Shown here: in pieces, positions 14,253 to 20,722 of the stretch
Position numbering within the stretch: the first letter of the stretch is position 1
How the letters are laid out: every line of letters starts with the position of its first letter
From: a virus
Virus record (IMG/VR): IMGVR_UViG_3300037805_000285
Location: 1 to 27,696 of that record
Length of the DNA: 27,696 nucleotides
Strand: one strand, 5' to 3'
Translations under genes and position numbers: made by a program
Notes under the pieces: generated by a model
Told to the model about the DNA's origin: nothing
Databases searched by the model: none
What the model saw: the letters and a program-made list of their open reading frames with translations, nothing else

Positions 14253-14567
14253 TTAAATACATTTATTAATTAACGCCCAGTGTCCAAGGGGATCAAAATA
14301 CATACGTTCTTTCATCTCCTTAGTGGTTCTCATGGTGTTTATTTGTTTGTTATCAACTGTTGATTGTGCAAAAACCCCTCCTTTTTGTTTTGGTTTATTT
14401 TTATTTATAGATTGACCTATCCTTCTAAAAACATCTCTTGGGTCGCTTGATTGTTTTAATCTAACCCTTGCCCCTGGATTTGACATCCTTAATTCTTTGG
14501 CTAGTTGTGACGCTGTTATTTTTTGTCCGTCATCTAATATAAATATTTGTTCTGTTCTGTCAATCAT
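14253..14567 (-). CDS. Small helix-turn-helix DNA-binding protein candidate
   Basis: The protein has 104 residues from ATG 14567, with AAAGGGGG upstream. The N-terminus reads IFILDDGQKITASQLAKELRMSN, then GARVRLKQSSDPRDVFR. The pattern 'hD-G-- hTa-qLAkeL-hs---ar-RLk-s-Dp--hf' is a short winged or plain helix-turn-helix that I recall from phage small proteins. A Lys/Gln-rich linker follows, with a helical tail (RTTKEMKERMYFDPLGHWALINK). It may be a regulator of early genes. HTH is a pattern judgement; no binding data are implied. Confidence 0.65.
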   Translation of the reverse strand: MIDRTEQIFILDDGQKITASQLAKELRMSNPGARVRLKQSSDPRDVFRRIGQSINKNKPKQKGGVFAQSTVDNKQINTMRTTKEMKERMYFDPLGHWALINKCI

Positions 14568-14578
14568 GTAAACCCCCT

Positions 14579-14749
14579 TTATTTTTCGTATTCTTTATTT
14601 TTAACTGTTTTAGCCCATTTTATTGCGTCAACTTCATTATCAAACTCTTGCCATAAAATACGCATCCAGTTACCCTTTGATATAACACCCTTAAAACTAT
14701 CTCTAACGCTGTTTTTACAAGGCAATGCACCCGTTATATATTTAGTCAT
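14579..14749 (-). CDS. Hypothetical 56-residue phage protein
   Basis: The preferred start is ATG 14749, nine bases after GGAG; ATGACTAA overlaps the stop of the membrane peptide gene upstream. A longer frame to 14785 would run through that peptide. The protein reads MTKYITGALPCKNSVRDSFKGVI, then NWMRILWQEFDNEVDAIKWAKTV. It is basic, with Trp-rich amphipathic segments. No family was recognised. Confidence 0.6.
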   Translation of the reverse strand: MTKYITGALPCKNSVRDSFKGVISKGNWMRILWQEFDNEVDAIKWAKTVKNKEYEK

Positions 14750-14825
14750 CTCCAAAATCTCCATAAAAACAAAATAGAAGAACACCTGCCCATAAGACGA
14801 TTAAGCCATAAAATATTATTTCCAT
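14742..14825 (-). CDS. 27-residue single-span membrane peptide
   Basis: This is a very short gene: ATG 14825 overlaps the TGA of the upstream gene by one base (TGATG), and its TAA at 14744-14742 lies inside the start region of the next gene (ATGACTAA). A weak AAGG lies nine bases upstream. The product is MEIIFYGLIVLWAGVLLFCF followed by YGDFGDD: one hydrophobic helix and an acidic C-terminus. Couplings on both sides support translation. Small phage membrane peptides can act in lysis timing or exclusion, but the role here is unknown. Confidence 0.6.
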   Translation of the reverse strand: MEIIFYGLIVLWAGVLLFCFYGDFGDD

Positions 14826-15106
14826 CACTCGTCACCTTCCATAATTATCTCTTTAAGCTGTTTTAACTCGTGCCTATATTCTTTTGTTAACTCATTATCA
14901 ATATCATGTGAGACGGTCGCATAAGCGCTTTCAAACTCTTCAAAATGGTTTGATATATCATCAATCGCATCTTGATTATCTTTTTCGCACTGTTCCAACC
15001 TATTAACCAAATCATCGATTATATCTTTTAAAATATCGTTGCTATAATCTAGTCCACCAGATATAAAACTAACCACCTCACTATCGTTTAAATGTTTAAT
15101 ATTCAT
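14825..15106 (-). CDS. Hypothetical acidic coiled-coil protein (93 residues)
   Basis: ATG 15106 overlaps the stop of the upstream gene (ATGA), with GGAGATGAGAAA as the ribosome site. The protein is highly acidic and helical: NDILKDIIDDLVNRLEQCEK, AIDDISNHFEEFESAYATV, ELTKEYRHELKQLKEIIMEG. This suggests a coiled-coil dimer, possibly a DNA mimic or an inhibitor of a host protein, but nothing specific is recognised. Confidence 0.7.
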   Translation of the reverse strand: MNIKHLNDSEVVSFISGGLDYSNDILKDIIDDLVNRLEQCEKDNQDAIDDISNHFEEFESAYATVSHDIDNELTKEYRHELKQLKEIIMEGDE

Positions 15107-15327
15107 TTTCTCATCTCCATAACATAACTTAAATGTGCATCAACTCCAAAAGAATTAACACGCTCCATTGCATCTTCTTTATTTTTAAAACGTAAACCTA
15201 TATCCATACCTTCAACCACTACGGTATAAAACTTTTTTTTAATTGGTTGATACTCTTTCGCGTTTGGGTTGTATTTATACTCCCCGCGTTCAACCTTATC
15301 CATAAGATCATTTTTAATTCTACTCAT
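15103..15327 (-). CDS. Hypothetical 74-residue phage protein
   Basis: It starts at ATG 15327 seven bases after GGAGG and is linked by overlap to the next gene. The N-terminal helix is MSRIKNDLMDKVERGEY, followed by KKKFYTVVVEGMDIGLRFKNKEDAMERVNSFG, whose beta-helix pattern (YTVVVEG, LRFKNKEDAMERV) resembles small beta-alpha phage proteins of unknown function. No catalytic residues are visible. Confidence 0.7.
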   Translation of the reverse strand: MSRIKNDLMDKVERGEYKYNPNAKEYQPIKKKFYTVVVEGMDIGLRFKNKEDAMERVNSFGVDAHLSYVMEMRK

Positions 15328-15329
15328 TG

Positions 15330-15638
15330 TTACACCTCCACTGCTATTAATAACCTGGTGCGCTTATCTTTGCCCACCTTATGGTAAATTAGTCGATTAT
15401 CCAATAACCAACCAACAGCCCGCTTAAGCGTTGAAAGGCTTGTATTTTTAAATGCTATTTGTTTTTGCATCCTGGTTATAGTTGCACCCATATCAGCGTT
15501 TATATAAGCAAACACATCAACCGTTACACCTGGCATTTCAGCCATCCTATAACCTTGCTCGTTAACTAGTTTTTCTCGTAATAAATACGCCTGCTGGGTT
15601 TTGATCCAAGGGTCTTGTATTAATTTTCTATTATTCAT
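15330..15638 (-). CDS. Winged-helix DNA-binding protein candidate
   Basis: ATG 15638 is chosen because GGAG lies eight bases upstream. A longer frame to 15671 would start inside the terminator hairpin upstream. The 102-residue protein has PWIKTQQAYLLREKLVNEQG at the start, then a helix-turn-helix with wing: ATITRMQKQIAFKNTSLSTLKRAV, GWLLDNRLIYHKVGKDKRTRLLIAVEV. The order helix, recognition-like helix (SLSTLKRAVGWLLDNRLI), then a basic beta hairpin (VGKDKRTRLLI) is typical of winged-helix regulators. It could regulate the early or late promoters. The fold is inferred from sequence pattern only. Confidence 0.65.
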   Translation of the reverse strand: MNNRKLIQDPWIKTQQAYLLREKLVNEQGYRMAEMPGVTVDVFAYINADMGATITRMQKQIAFKNTSLSTLKRAVGWLLDNRLIYHKVGKDKRTRLLIAVEV

Positions 15639-15651
15639 TTTATTTATCTCC

Positions 15652-15676
15652 AAAAAATACCAGGCTTGCACCTGGT
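15652..15676 (-). terminator. Intrinsic terminator in the small-gene cluster
   Basis: On the minus strand ACCAGG pairs with CCTGGT around TGCAAG and is followed by ATTTTTT. This is the clearest rho-independent terminator in the cluster. It lies upstream of the winged-helix gene, so read-through or a separate promoter would be needed for that gene. Confidence 0.6.
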
Positions 15677-15738
15677 TATATAGTTTTATTATTAAAGGTT
15701 ATTTATTAAAGTTATTTACTTGCATTTCATTACCCCTT

Positions 15739-16128
15739 TTAGTTTGTTTGAAATGTATTGTTAAAATAATCTTTTTGTTTGGCTTTAAAACCAGGCGCTA
15801 CCATTTGATCGATAATTTTTTCAATAGTTGATTTAACACTGTTTACATTATCTGGATCAAGCTGTGTTAATTCAGTATCTACCCTTCGGACAAATACAAA
15901 CACGCCTAAAACCTTCACATATAAGTTTCTAAACATTGAATAACTGCCTTTACTCATAGTCGTATATCTAATTTTTAAGCTGTCACTATCGATATAATAG
16001 GTTTTATCGCTTAAAAAGTATTCTATACCAGATTGTTTTAATATTGTTTTTGGCGCTTGTCTATTGCTTAATTCACCTTTAAACACCTGCGCTTTTGATC
16101 CCCAACCTTTTTTAATTGTAATTTCCAT
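15739..16128 (-). CDS. Hypothetical 129-residue phage protein
   Basis: It starts at ATG 16128 behind AAAAGGATAAAATAAA, in a 31-base leader identical to that of the gene at 17170-17430. The protein is beta-rich: EITIKKGWGSKAQVFKGELS, EYFLSDKTYYIDSDSLKIRY, NLYVKVLGVFVFVRRVD. A helix follows (VKSTIEKIIDQMVAPGFKAK). No known domain is visible. Unlike the chained genes around it, it has about 100 bases before and after it. Confidence 0.7.
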   Translation of the reverse strand: MEITIKKGWGSKAQVFKGELSNRQAPKTILKQSGIEYFLSDKTYYIDSDSLKIRYTTMSKGSYSMFRNLYVKVLGVFVFVRRVDTELTQLDPDNVNSVKSTIEKIIDQMVAPGFKAKQKDYFNNTFQTN

Positions 16129-16156
16129 TTTATTTTATCCTTTTAGTTTTAAAGTT
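16126..16156 (-). repeat. 31-bp leader repeat, copy 1
   Basis: The 31 bases covering the start codon and ribosome site of the 129-residue gene (AAAAGGATAAAATAAAATG at the end) are identical to 17428-17458, ahead of the 86-residue gene. Coding sequences after the ATG differ. Confidence 0.85.
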
Positions 16157-16226
16157 AGCCATTGTTGGCCTTTGATCTTAATCGATCATATATAAACACG
16201 GTTATACCATGCTTATAAATTATTGA

Positions 16227-16391
16227 TTAAAGTGTGTTTATATTGTATTGGCCTAGGGTTAAATAATCGATCACGCCATCAGTTAACAAAAACAAAACAA
16301 CCGCGAAAAGGGTAAATATAAACGCGTACATTATAAATTGAGCCATCCGAACGGTTAACCGCTCAATTAATGTTAAATCTTTAATATTCAT
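16227..16391 (-). CDS. 54-residue single-span membrane protein
   Basis: This gene was read from ATG 16391, which overlaps the stop of the upstream gene (ATGA), with GGGGATAT nine bases upstream, the same leader motif as its neighbours. The product begins MNIKDLTLIERLTVRMAQFI and continues with MYAFIFTLFAVVLFLLTDG, one clear transmembrane helix, then a short tail. No signal-peptide cleavage site is visible, so an inner-membrane anchor is likely. Function unknown; a small early membrane protein could act in superinfection exclusion or takeover (inference). Confidence 0.7.
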   Translation of the reverse strand: MNIKDLTLIERLTVRMAQFIMYAFIFTLFAVVLFLLTDGVIDYLTLGQYNINTL

Positions 16392-16642
16392 TGAAAATAT
16401 CCCCTATATTTATTTTTAAATTTGACCGCCTGGCTTGTGTTTGGCTCGTATTGTTTACACTCATTGCACCAGCTCGCACCGTTTAACCTATCCTGTATTA
16501 AAAGCCTTTTATATCGATATTTAATACTGTAAAGCATTGCAGGCTCGTTTATATCCCTTGTAAAAACAATCGATCCATTAATAAAACTCATTTTAGAATC
16601 AATATTATTTTCTTTATAATTGATAATTTTATTTATATCCAT
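16388..16642 (-). CDS. Hypothetical 84-residue protein with a CxxC pair
   Basis: It starts at ATG 16642 with AAAGGGGATAT just upstream. The N-terminus is DINKIINYKENNIDSKMSFI, then beta-rich YSIKYRYKRLLIQD, and SWCNECKQYEPN near the C-terminus. A single CxxC could bind metal in a dimer or be redox active. The rest is basic (AVKFKNKYRGYF). No family recognised. It is coupled to the membrane-protein gene downstream. Confidence 0.7.
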   Translation of the reverse strand: MDINKIINYKENNIDSKMSFINGSIVFTRDINEPAMLYSIKYRYKRLLIQDRLNGASWCNECKQYEPNTSQAVKFKNKYRGYFQ

Positions 16643-16651
16643 ATATCCCCT

Positions 16652-16837
16652 TTATAGTGTTTTTAAAATTGCCTTGATTTTATCAAGTTGGCTTTTGTTT
16701 ATATCTATCCAGGTTGTAGCATCACCATTAGCGCCGCTTCTAATTTGCACCTTATAACCATAAGCACCGCCATTGGTTAAACAGCCGATTTGATTATTAA
16801 TATAGTCCGCTTGCGTTTGTTTTTCTTTGTTTGTCAT
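16652..16837 (-). CDS. Hypothetical 61-residue phage protein
   Basis: It starts at ATG 16837 next to GGGGATATT. The protein reads TQADYINNQIGCLTNGGAYG, then YKVQIRSGANGDATTWIDIN and a helix LDKIKAILKTL. The 'YGYKVQ-RSG---TTWIDI---Q---I-AIL' pattern recurs, as far as I recall, in small phage proteins of unknown function. It sits 9 bases after the preceding gene's leader. Confidence 0.7.
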   Translation of the reverse strand: MTNKEKQTQADYINNQIGCLTNGGAYGYKVQIRSGANGDATTWIDINKSQLDKIKAILKTL

Positions 16838-16847
16838 AATATCCCCT

Positions 16848-17159
16848 TTAATTAAGATTGATTTTCATTTGATTATAAAATGGCGTTAACTTTCTACTAC
16901 TCATATCCATAACGAACCACTCAAAATTGCGCTGCACTATTTTCAAGCCTGTATTAAAAACAGATAAAACACCGTTTAGCCTTTCTTTAGTTGTGACCGT
17001 TAACCAGCCACAATTATCAAGATATAAAGCATTATTAGCTAATTCAACAATCTCATAACCGTGTAAAGTTAAATGACCGCCAGTCACTTGCGTGTTGCTG
17101 TTTTTGTAATATTCTCTATTAAGTAAAGCTGTTGCACTTTCTTTAGTTATTTTTCTCAT
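16848..17159 (-). CDS. Small phage protein, DUF8033-like
   Basis: The protein has 103 residues from ATG 17159 next to GGGGATATT. It reads RKITKESATALLNREYYKNS, then TLHGYEIVELANNALYLDN, CGWLTVTTKERLNGVL and KIVQRNFEWFVMD. The order 'RK-T-E---ALL, LHG--I, L---G-LTVTTKERLNG-L, Q-N--WF' matches a widespread phage family that I remember as DUF8033-type. The family is beta-rich and of unknown function. The naming is from memory of the pattern. Confidence 0.7.
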   Translation of the reverse strand: MRKITKESATALLNREYYKNSNTQVTGGHLTLHGYEIVELANNALYLDNCGWLTVTTKERLNGVLSVFNTGLKIVQRNFEWFVMDMSSRKLTPFYNQMKINLN

Positions 17160-17169
17160 AATATCCCCT

Positions 17170-17430
17170 TTAGTTTAATTTAACAGTTGAAGCACCTAAT
17201 TCAGCGAAAAATTCACGGTCGAACCAATCCAACCAACCGCCAATACAATCGTCTAGTGAATTGATATACTTGATTAAATCAGTTGTGGTGTAATTGTTGT
17301 CCGTCATTTCTTTAACTGAAGCCGACCAATTACCACAGTAGAATTGATACAATAAAGAGTCGCCAACCGTGTAAATTGCTTCTTCTTCGTTTAGTTCGTC
17401 TTTCGGTAGATTATTAAATAATTTATTCAT
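17170..17430 (-). CDS. Hypothetical acidic 86-residue phage protein
   Basis: It starts at ATG 17430 in a leader identical to the one at 16126-16156. The protein is acidic and Trp/Tyr-rich: NNLPKDELNEEEAIYTVGDS, LLYQFYCGNWSASVKEM, CIGGWLDWFDREFFAELGAS. No domain recognised. Its acidity would fit an antirestriction-like DNA mimic or a partner-binding protein, but nothing specific supports this. Confidence 0.7.
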   Translation of the reverse strand: MNKLFNNLPKDELNEEEAIYTVGDSLLYQFYCGNWSASVKEMTDNNYTTTDLIKYINSLDDCIGGWLDWFDREFFAELGASTVKLN

Positions 17431-17458
17431 TTTATTTTATCCTTTTAGTTTTAAAGTT
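17428..17458 (-). repeat. 31-bp leader repeat, copy 2
   Basis: Identical to 16126-16156, covering the start codon, ribosome site and upstream AACTTTAAAACT of the 86-residue gene. Confidence 0.85.
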
Positions 17459-17486
17459 TTTCTCACTTGATCCAGATCGATCACAT

Positions 17487-17514
17487 AAAACCAGGCGCCA
17501 ATTATCCTGGTTTT
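17487..17514 (-). terminator. Hairpin after the first early gene
   Basis: AAAACCAGG (17487-17495) pairs with CCTGGTTTT (17506-17514), a perfect 9-bp stem with a 10-base loop, 12 bases after the stop of the 84-residue gene. The U run is inside the stem, so it is an attenuator or partial terminator rather than a strong one. Confidence 0.5.
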
Positions 17515-17525
17515 AAATTATCTAT

Positions 17526-17780
17526 CTAAAATTCTATTGAATAGCCAACCTGGCTAGACTTTACAAAATCATCCTTTTTAAATGCCTTGTGTATATCGTA
17601 TTCAAAACCAGGGTTTTTGCCTAGCAGCTGCGCCGCCTTCATTGCTGCCCTAACGTGATTTTCTTTTGTATTATATTGATACTGATAAGGGATAATTTTT
17701 AATGATCCATTTACTAACACTGATATTCTAGATCCAGCAAAATCAGTTGGTTTTAAGTATTTTGTTTTTATTGTATTCAT
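17526..17780 (-). CDS. First leftward early gene; hypothetical 84-residue protein
   Basis: It starts at ATG 17780 behind AAAAAAGGAGCTAGAAAA, only about 30 bases from the expected start of transcription at the strong leftward promoter. The protein reads IKTKYLKPTDFAGSRISVLVNGSL, then NTKENHVRAAMKAAQLLGKN. The combination 'TKYL-PT---GSRI-a ... ENH--AA---A--LG' is common in small phage and plasmid proteins of unknown function. As the first gene after the promoter it should be made early and abundantly. Confidence 0.75.
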   Translation of the reverse strand: MNTIKTKYLKPTDFAGSRISVLVNGSLKIIPYQYQYNTKENHVRAAMKAAQLLGKNPGFEYDIHKAFKKDDFVKSSQVGYSIEF

Positions 17781-17813
17781 TTTTCTAGCTCCTTTTTTGT
17801 TTAAGTCAGGGTC

Positions 17814-17841
17814 ATTATAACATTAAGTTTCTTTAAGTCAA
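17814..17841 (-). promoter_or_regulatory. Strong leftward sigma70-type promoter
   Basis: On the minus strand TTGACT (17841-17836) and a perfect TATAAT (17819-17814) are 16 bases apart. The spacer holds CTTAAAGAAACTTAATG (17837-17821), a copy of the recurring CTTAAAGAA element, overlapping the -35. This suggests a repressible early promoter for the whole small-gene cluster. Confidence 0.8.
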
Positions 17842-17852
17842 GTAAAAGAGTG

Positions 17853-18090
<238 letters not shown>

Positions 18091-18104
18091 GTCAATGCTT
18101 GCAC

Positions 18105-18116
18105 CTGGTGCACCAG
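18105..18116. repeat. 12-bp perfect palindrome
   Basis: CTGGTGCACCAG at 18105-18116 is a perfect palindrome. Its left flank GCTTGCACCTGG also occurs at 15664-15675 in the terminator near the winged-helix gene. It may be a protein-binding site. Confidence 0.5.
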
Positions 18117-18136
18117 CAAAGGGGAGATCATTAATA

Positions 18137-18190
18137 TTATATTATGTTAAATTTGGTGGATAGGTTCACATAATTTATATTATGTTAAAT
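18137..18190. repeat. 16-bp direct repeats 38 bp apart
   Basis: TTATATTATGTTAAAT occurs exactly at 18137-18152 and 18175-18190. The offset of 38 bases equals that of the operator-like pair further right, so both may bind proteins on the same phase of the helix. Confidence 0.7.
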
Positions 18191-18459
18191 AACTAATTAT
18201 TTACTTATAACTAAAAACGGTTGTATGCTGTATCAACTGACAAGGTAAATATTATCCTGGCCATTAAAAATATAATTTATAGATATAGTGTATAGATTAT
18301 TAAACACCTTGCACCGTTGCGCGTGTAATGCTGGCCTGCTATATGCTGGCATTATATTAAACTTTTACAATGGCATCTTATACCCCCCTACCCTAAAAGT
18401 TGGAAGTAGTAATAGTAACAGTGACACCACAACAAATTTGACAAAAAATAACTTAATCC

Positions 18460-18524
18460 AAGGCTTAAAGTTCTTTAAGGTTGAAATAACCTAATGTAAG
18501 GCTTAAAGAACATTAAGGTTGAAA
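18460..18524 (+). promoter_or_regulatory. Tandem operator-like repeats upstream of the late operon
   Basis: AAGGCTTAAAG...TTAAGGTTGAAA occurs at 18460-18486 and 18498-18524, 38 bases apart. The first centre CTTAAAGTTCTTTAAG (18464-18479) is a perfect 7+2+7 dyad; the second, CTTAAAGAACATTAAG (18502-18517), is a partial dyad. A TTGACA lies at 18438-18443 but no good -10 follows at normal distance. Confidence 0.65.
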
Positions 18525-18584
18525 AACGCAATCATAGCTAAACGGTAAAGTTTGTGGGTATAAAACCACCCTTGCCCCCACATC

Positions 18585-18638
18585 TGATATACTGTTTCGC
18601 GTTGGGGTTGTTTCCCTCTTTCCCTTTTCAATCCCAAC
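18585..18638 (+). promoter_or_regulatory. Candidate late promoter and leader hairpin of the terminase operon
   Basis: TGATATACT at 18585-18593 is an extended -10 similar to that of the SSB gene (TGATATAAT). The expected transcript would start near 18600, directly at GTTGGGGTTG (18601-18610), which pairs with CAATCCCAAC (18629-18638; one G-U pair) around a pyrimidine-only loop. Another small hairpin TGTGGG/CCCACA lies at 18553-18582. Confidence 0.45.
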
Positions 18639-18661
18639 ACTAAATTAACAGGGTAGAAATT

Positions 18662-19201
18662 ATGGCATTAACTAAAAAAGACTTAAAAAACCTTCCGAAA
18701 TCTAACGGCGATCCACGCAGAGAACAAGGTAGACTCTACACAGAGCTGGTGTTCACTGGGTTATCTCGGCGCAAAGCGTTTGAAGAAGTGTTCCCTGAGA
18801 AGGTTGCGGCTCTTAAAGTTAAGTATCCAGCCTCAGCTTATCCACGAGAAGTTGCTCGTATGGTGCATCGCATAGAGAGAGGTAGTTTCGTACAAGAGTG
18901 TTTCACCATTGCTAACAAAGACTGGTGGACAAAGTTCATCACTAAAAAGCAAGACATCTACGAGAACCTGTACAACACTGCGATGGACAAGAACGAGAAG
19001 ACGGTTGATCGCCTTAACGCCTCTAAGATATTTCTAACCAACGTACCAGACGCACCTAAAGAAGACATCAAGGTTAACGTTGAGGTTAAGGTCGGCTCTG
19101 ATGACTTTAAGAAGATGCTGGATCAGAAGAAGCGTGAGCTACATGGTGCAGCGAACGGTAACATCATTGACGTAGAGGGAGAGGTTGTCGCTGATGAGTG
19201 A
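18662..19201 (+). CDS. Terminase small subunit
   Basis: The protein has 179 residues from ATG 18662, with a weak AGGGTAG site nine bases upstream. The N-terminal region has an HTH-like part typical of small terminases: YTELVFTGLSRRKAFEEVFPE, after a basic start (TKKDLKNLPKSNGDPRREQG). The helical core continues with DIYENLYNTAMDKNEKTVDRL, and the C-terminus is Lys/Glu-rich with a short strand (EDIKVNVEVKV). It is directly followed by, and overlaps, the large subunit. It would bind the packaging site and load the motor. Identification rests on position, length and pattern; small terminases are poorly conserved. Confidence 0.8.
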   Translation: MALTKKDLKNLPKSNGDPRREQGRLYTELVFTGLSRRKAFEEVFPEKVAALKVKYPASAYPREVARMVHRIERGSFVQECFTIANKDWWTKFITKKQDIYENLYNTAMDKNEKTVDRLNASKIFLTNVPDAPKEDIKVNVEVKVGSDDFKKMLDQKKRELHGAANGNIIDVEGEVVADE

Positions 19202-20714
19202 CTGGACAGCTCGACCAACCGAAGACATATTCAAGTATCGCAAGTGGGCTAATGCGCGTGGTGCTAATGCGATGAACGGGGCGAACAACAGGGCGCAGGC
19301 TGAGGCGTTGATGTTGTTTGGGCAGAGTTACTTTAAAGATCACTTTCCATCACTACACCCAGAGCTTCATAGTGATATGCTTGCGTTGATGTGTTCAGCG
19401 TATAAGTTTAAAGCGATCGCTGTACCACGAGGACACTCTAAGTCGACATTAATATCGTTCCTGTTGGCGATATACCGCATCGTGTTCATGGAGCGTAAGT
19501 TTATTGTTATTGTGTCTGAGAGTGAGGACAAGGCTAAAGACTTTGTTATTAGACTACGTGACGAGCTGGAGTTTAATCAGAAGCTGATAAGGGACTTCTC
19601 TGGGGGCAAAGGGTTCAAGACAGTTGACTGGGCTAAAACTGACTTCGTTACTAAGAGTGGCATACGAGTAGTCGCTAAAGGTGCAGGGCAGTCGCTTCGT
19701 GGTCTGATCCATAAAGACACTCGACCTGACTGCATCATCCTGGACGATATTGAGACCAACGAGACGGCGGGTGAGAACAGTGTACTTAACTTCATCTTAA
19801 CCGATGTGTTCAAGGCGGTTAATAAGAGAGGTCTGTACGACATCTGTTACGTTGGTACGATAATCAAGGACATGGCTGTTTTGCATCAGATGTTAATAAA
19901 CGATGAGTTCGCATCAGCCAAATGGGAGGCGATAGACGATGACGATGAGATGGTCGCTCCGATGTTACTGCCTAAAGCTGAGTACGAGCGCGAGAAGCGC
20001 ATCGCTAATCAGTTGGGCAAGATGAGTACGTTCTACGCTGAGTATCATAACAACCCGATGGTTGCAGATGATGAGGCTACCTTCAAACAAGAGAACTTTC
20101 AGTATTTTGATGCTGGTAAACTTGACTTGAAGCAGATGCACGTCTACATCGCTTATGACCCAGCGCTACCCAACCGTGTAGGCAAGCGGCAAAGGGCGGA
20201 TAGAACCGCTCTGGTCGTGTTGGCAACCAGCTCAAACGAGGACTGGTACGTGCTTAAAGTTATTGCAAACAGAGATACACCATCAAACAACCGAAGATTG
20301 TTGTATAATCTGGTAAAGAAGTATAGCCCGCGTAAAGTTTGGATGGAGACGATAGCAGCACAAAGAGCGATGTACCTTGAGATTCGTGAAGATATGAAGA
20401 GGGAGGCCATTAAGTTTCCATTTGAAGAGATTTCATCCCACGCAGGTACAAAAGAGGCTAGAATTGAGCAACTACAACCACTTTATGAGTCAGGTAGGGT
20501 GTTTCATAACAAAAGTGATAAAGAGCAAGTTGAGTTAGAGAGGGAGTTGTTGCTGTTTGGTAGGACATCCCATGACGATAGGAGTGATAGTCTAAGTTTT
20601 TTCCTAAATAGGGTAAAATACCCTAGGGAAGTAGCAAAAGTCTCAGGAAGAACGCGTGATTTTTATGAAAACGCTTTTAATAAGCACTCTAAAGCTAGTT
20701 GGAAAATTATTTAA
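19194..20714 (+). CDS. Terminase large subunit (ATPase/nuclease)
   Basis: The preferred start is ATG 19194, with ATGAGTGA overlapping the small-subunit stop and GAGG nine bases upstream; a TTG at 19185 is possible. The 506-residue protein has Walker A PRGHSKST (78-85), a coupling region with ISES-like IVSESEDKA (107-115), Walker B CIILDDIE (180-187), then the nuclease domain with YIAYDPALP (D322) and ADRTALVVL (D336), an acidic WMETIAA segment, and DDRSDSLSF near the C-terminus as the third metal site. This is a complete motor that translocates DNA into the prohead and cuts it. The first two-thirds of the gene look richer in GC than the end, which may reflect recombination. It is eight bases from the portal gene. 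Confidence 0.93.
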   Translation: MSDWTARPTEDIFKYRKWANARGANAMNGANNRAQAEALMLFGQSYFKDHFPSLHPELHSDMLALMCSAYKFKAIAVPRGHSKSTLISFLLAIYRIVFMERKFIVIVSESEDKAKDFVIRLRDELEFNQKLIRDFSGGKGFKTVDWAKTDFVTKSGIRVVAKGAGQSLRGLIHKDTRPDCIILDDIETNETAGENSVLNFILTDVFKAVNKRGLYDICYVGTIIKDMAVLHQMLINDEFASAKWEAIDDDDEMVAPMLLPKAEYEREKRIANQLGKMSTFYAEYHNNPMVADDEATFKQENFQYFDAGKLDLKQMHVYIAYDPALPNRVGKRQRADRTALVVLATSSNEDWYVLKVIANRDTPSNNRRLLYNLVKKYSPRKVWMETIAAQRAMYLEIREDMKREAIKFPFEEISSHAGTKEARIEQLQPLYESGRVFHNKSDKEQVELERELLLFGRTSHDDRSDSLSFFLNRVKYPREVAKVSGRTRDFYENAFNKHSKASWKII

Positions 20715-20722
20715 GGTTAAAT

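Noticed and set aside
15681-15738. Possible tiny gene (ATG AAA TGC AAG TAA) behind AAGGGG
   Set aside because: Four codons are too few to support a gene; it is most likely part of the untranslated leader.
18288-18494. Plus-strand frame of 68 residues in the divergent region
   Set aside because: It has no Shine-Dalgarno site and runs through the operator-like repeats; its composition does not look like the phage's genes.
18541-18660. tRNA gene in the late leader
   Set aside because: There are short stems, but no cloverleaf with a T-loop GTTCRANNC and acceptor pairing could be built.
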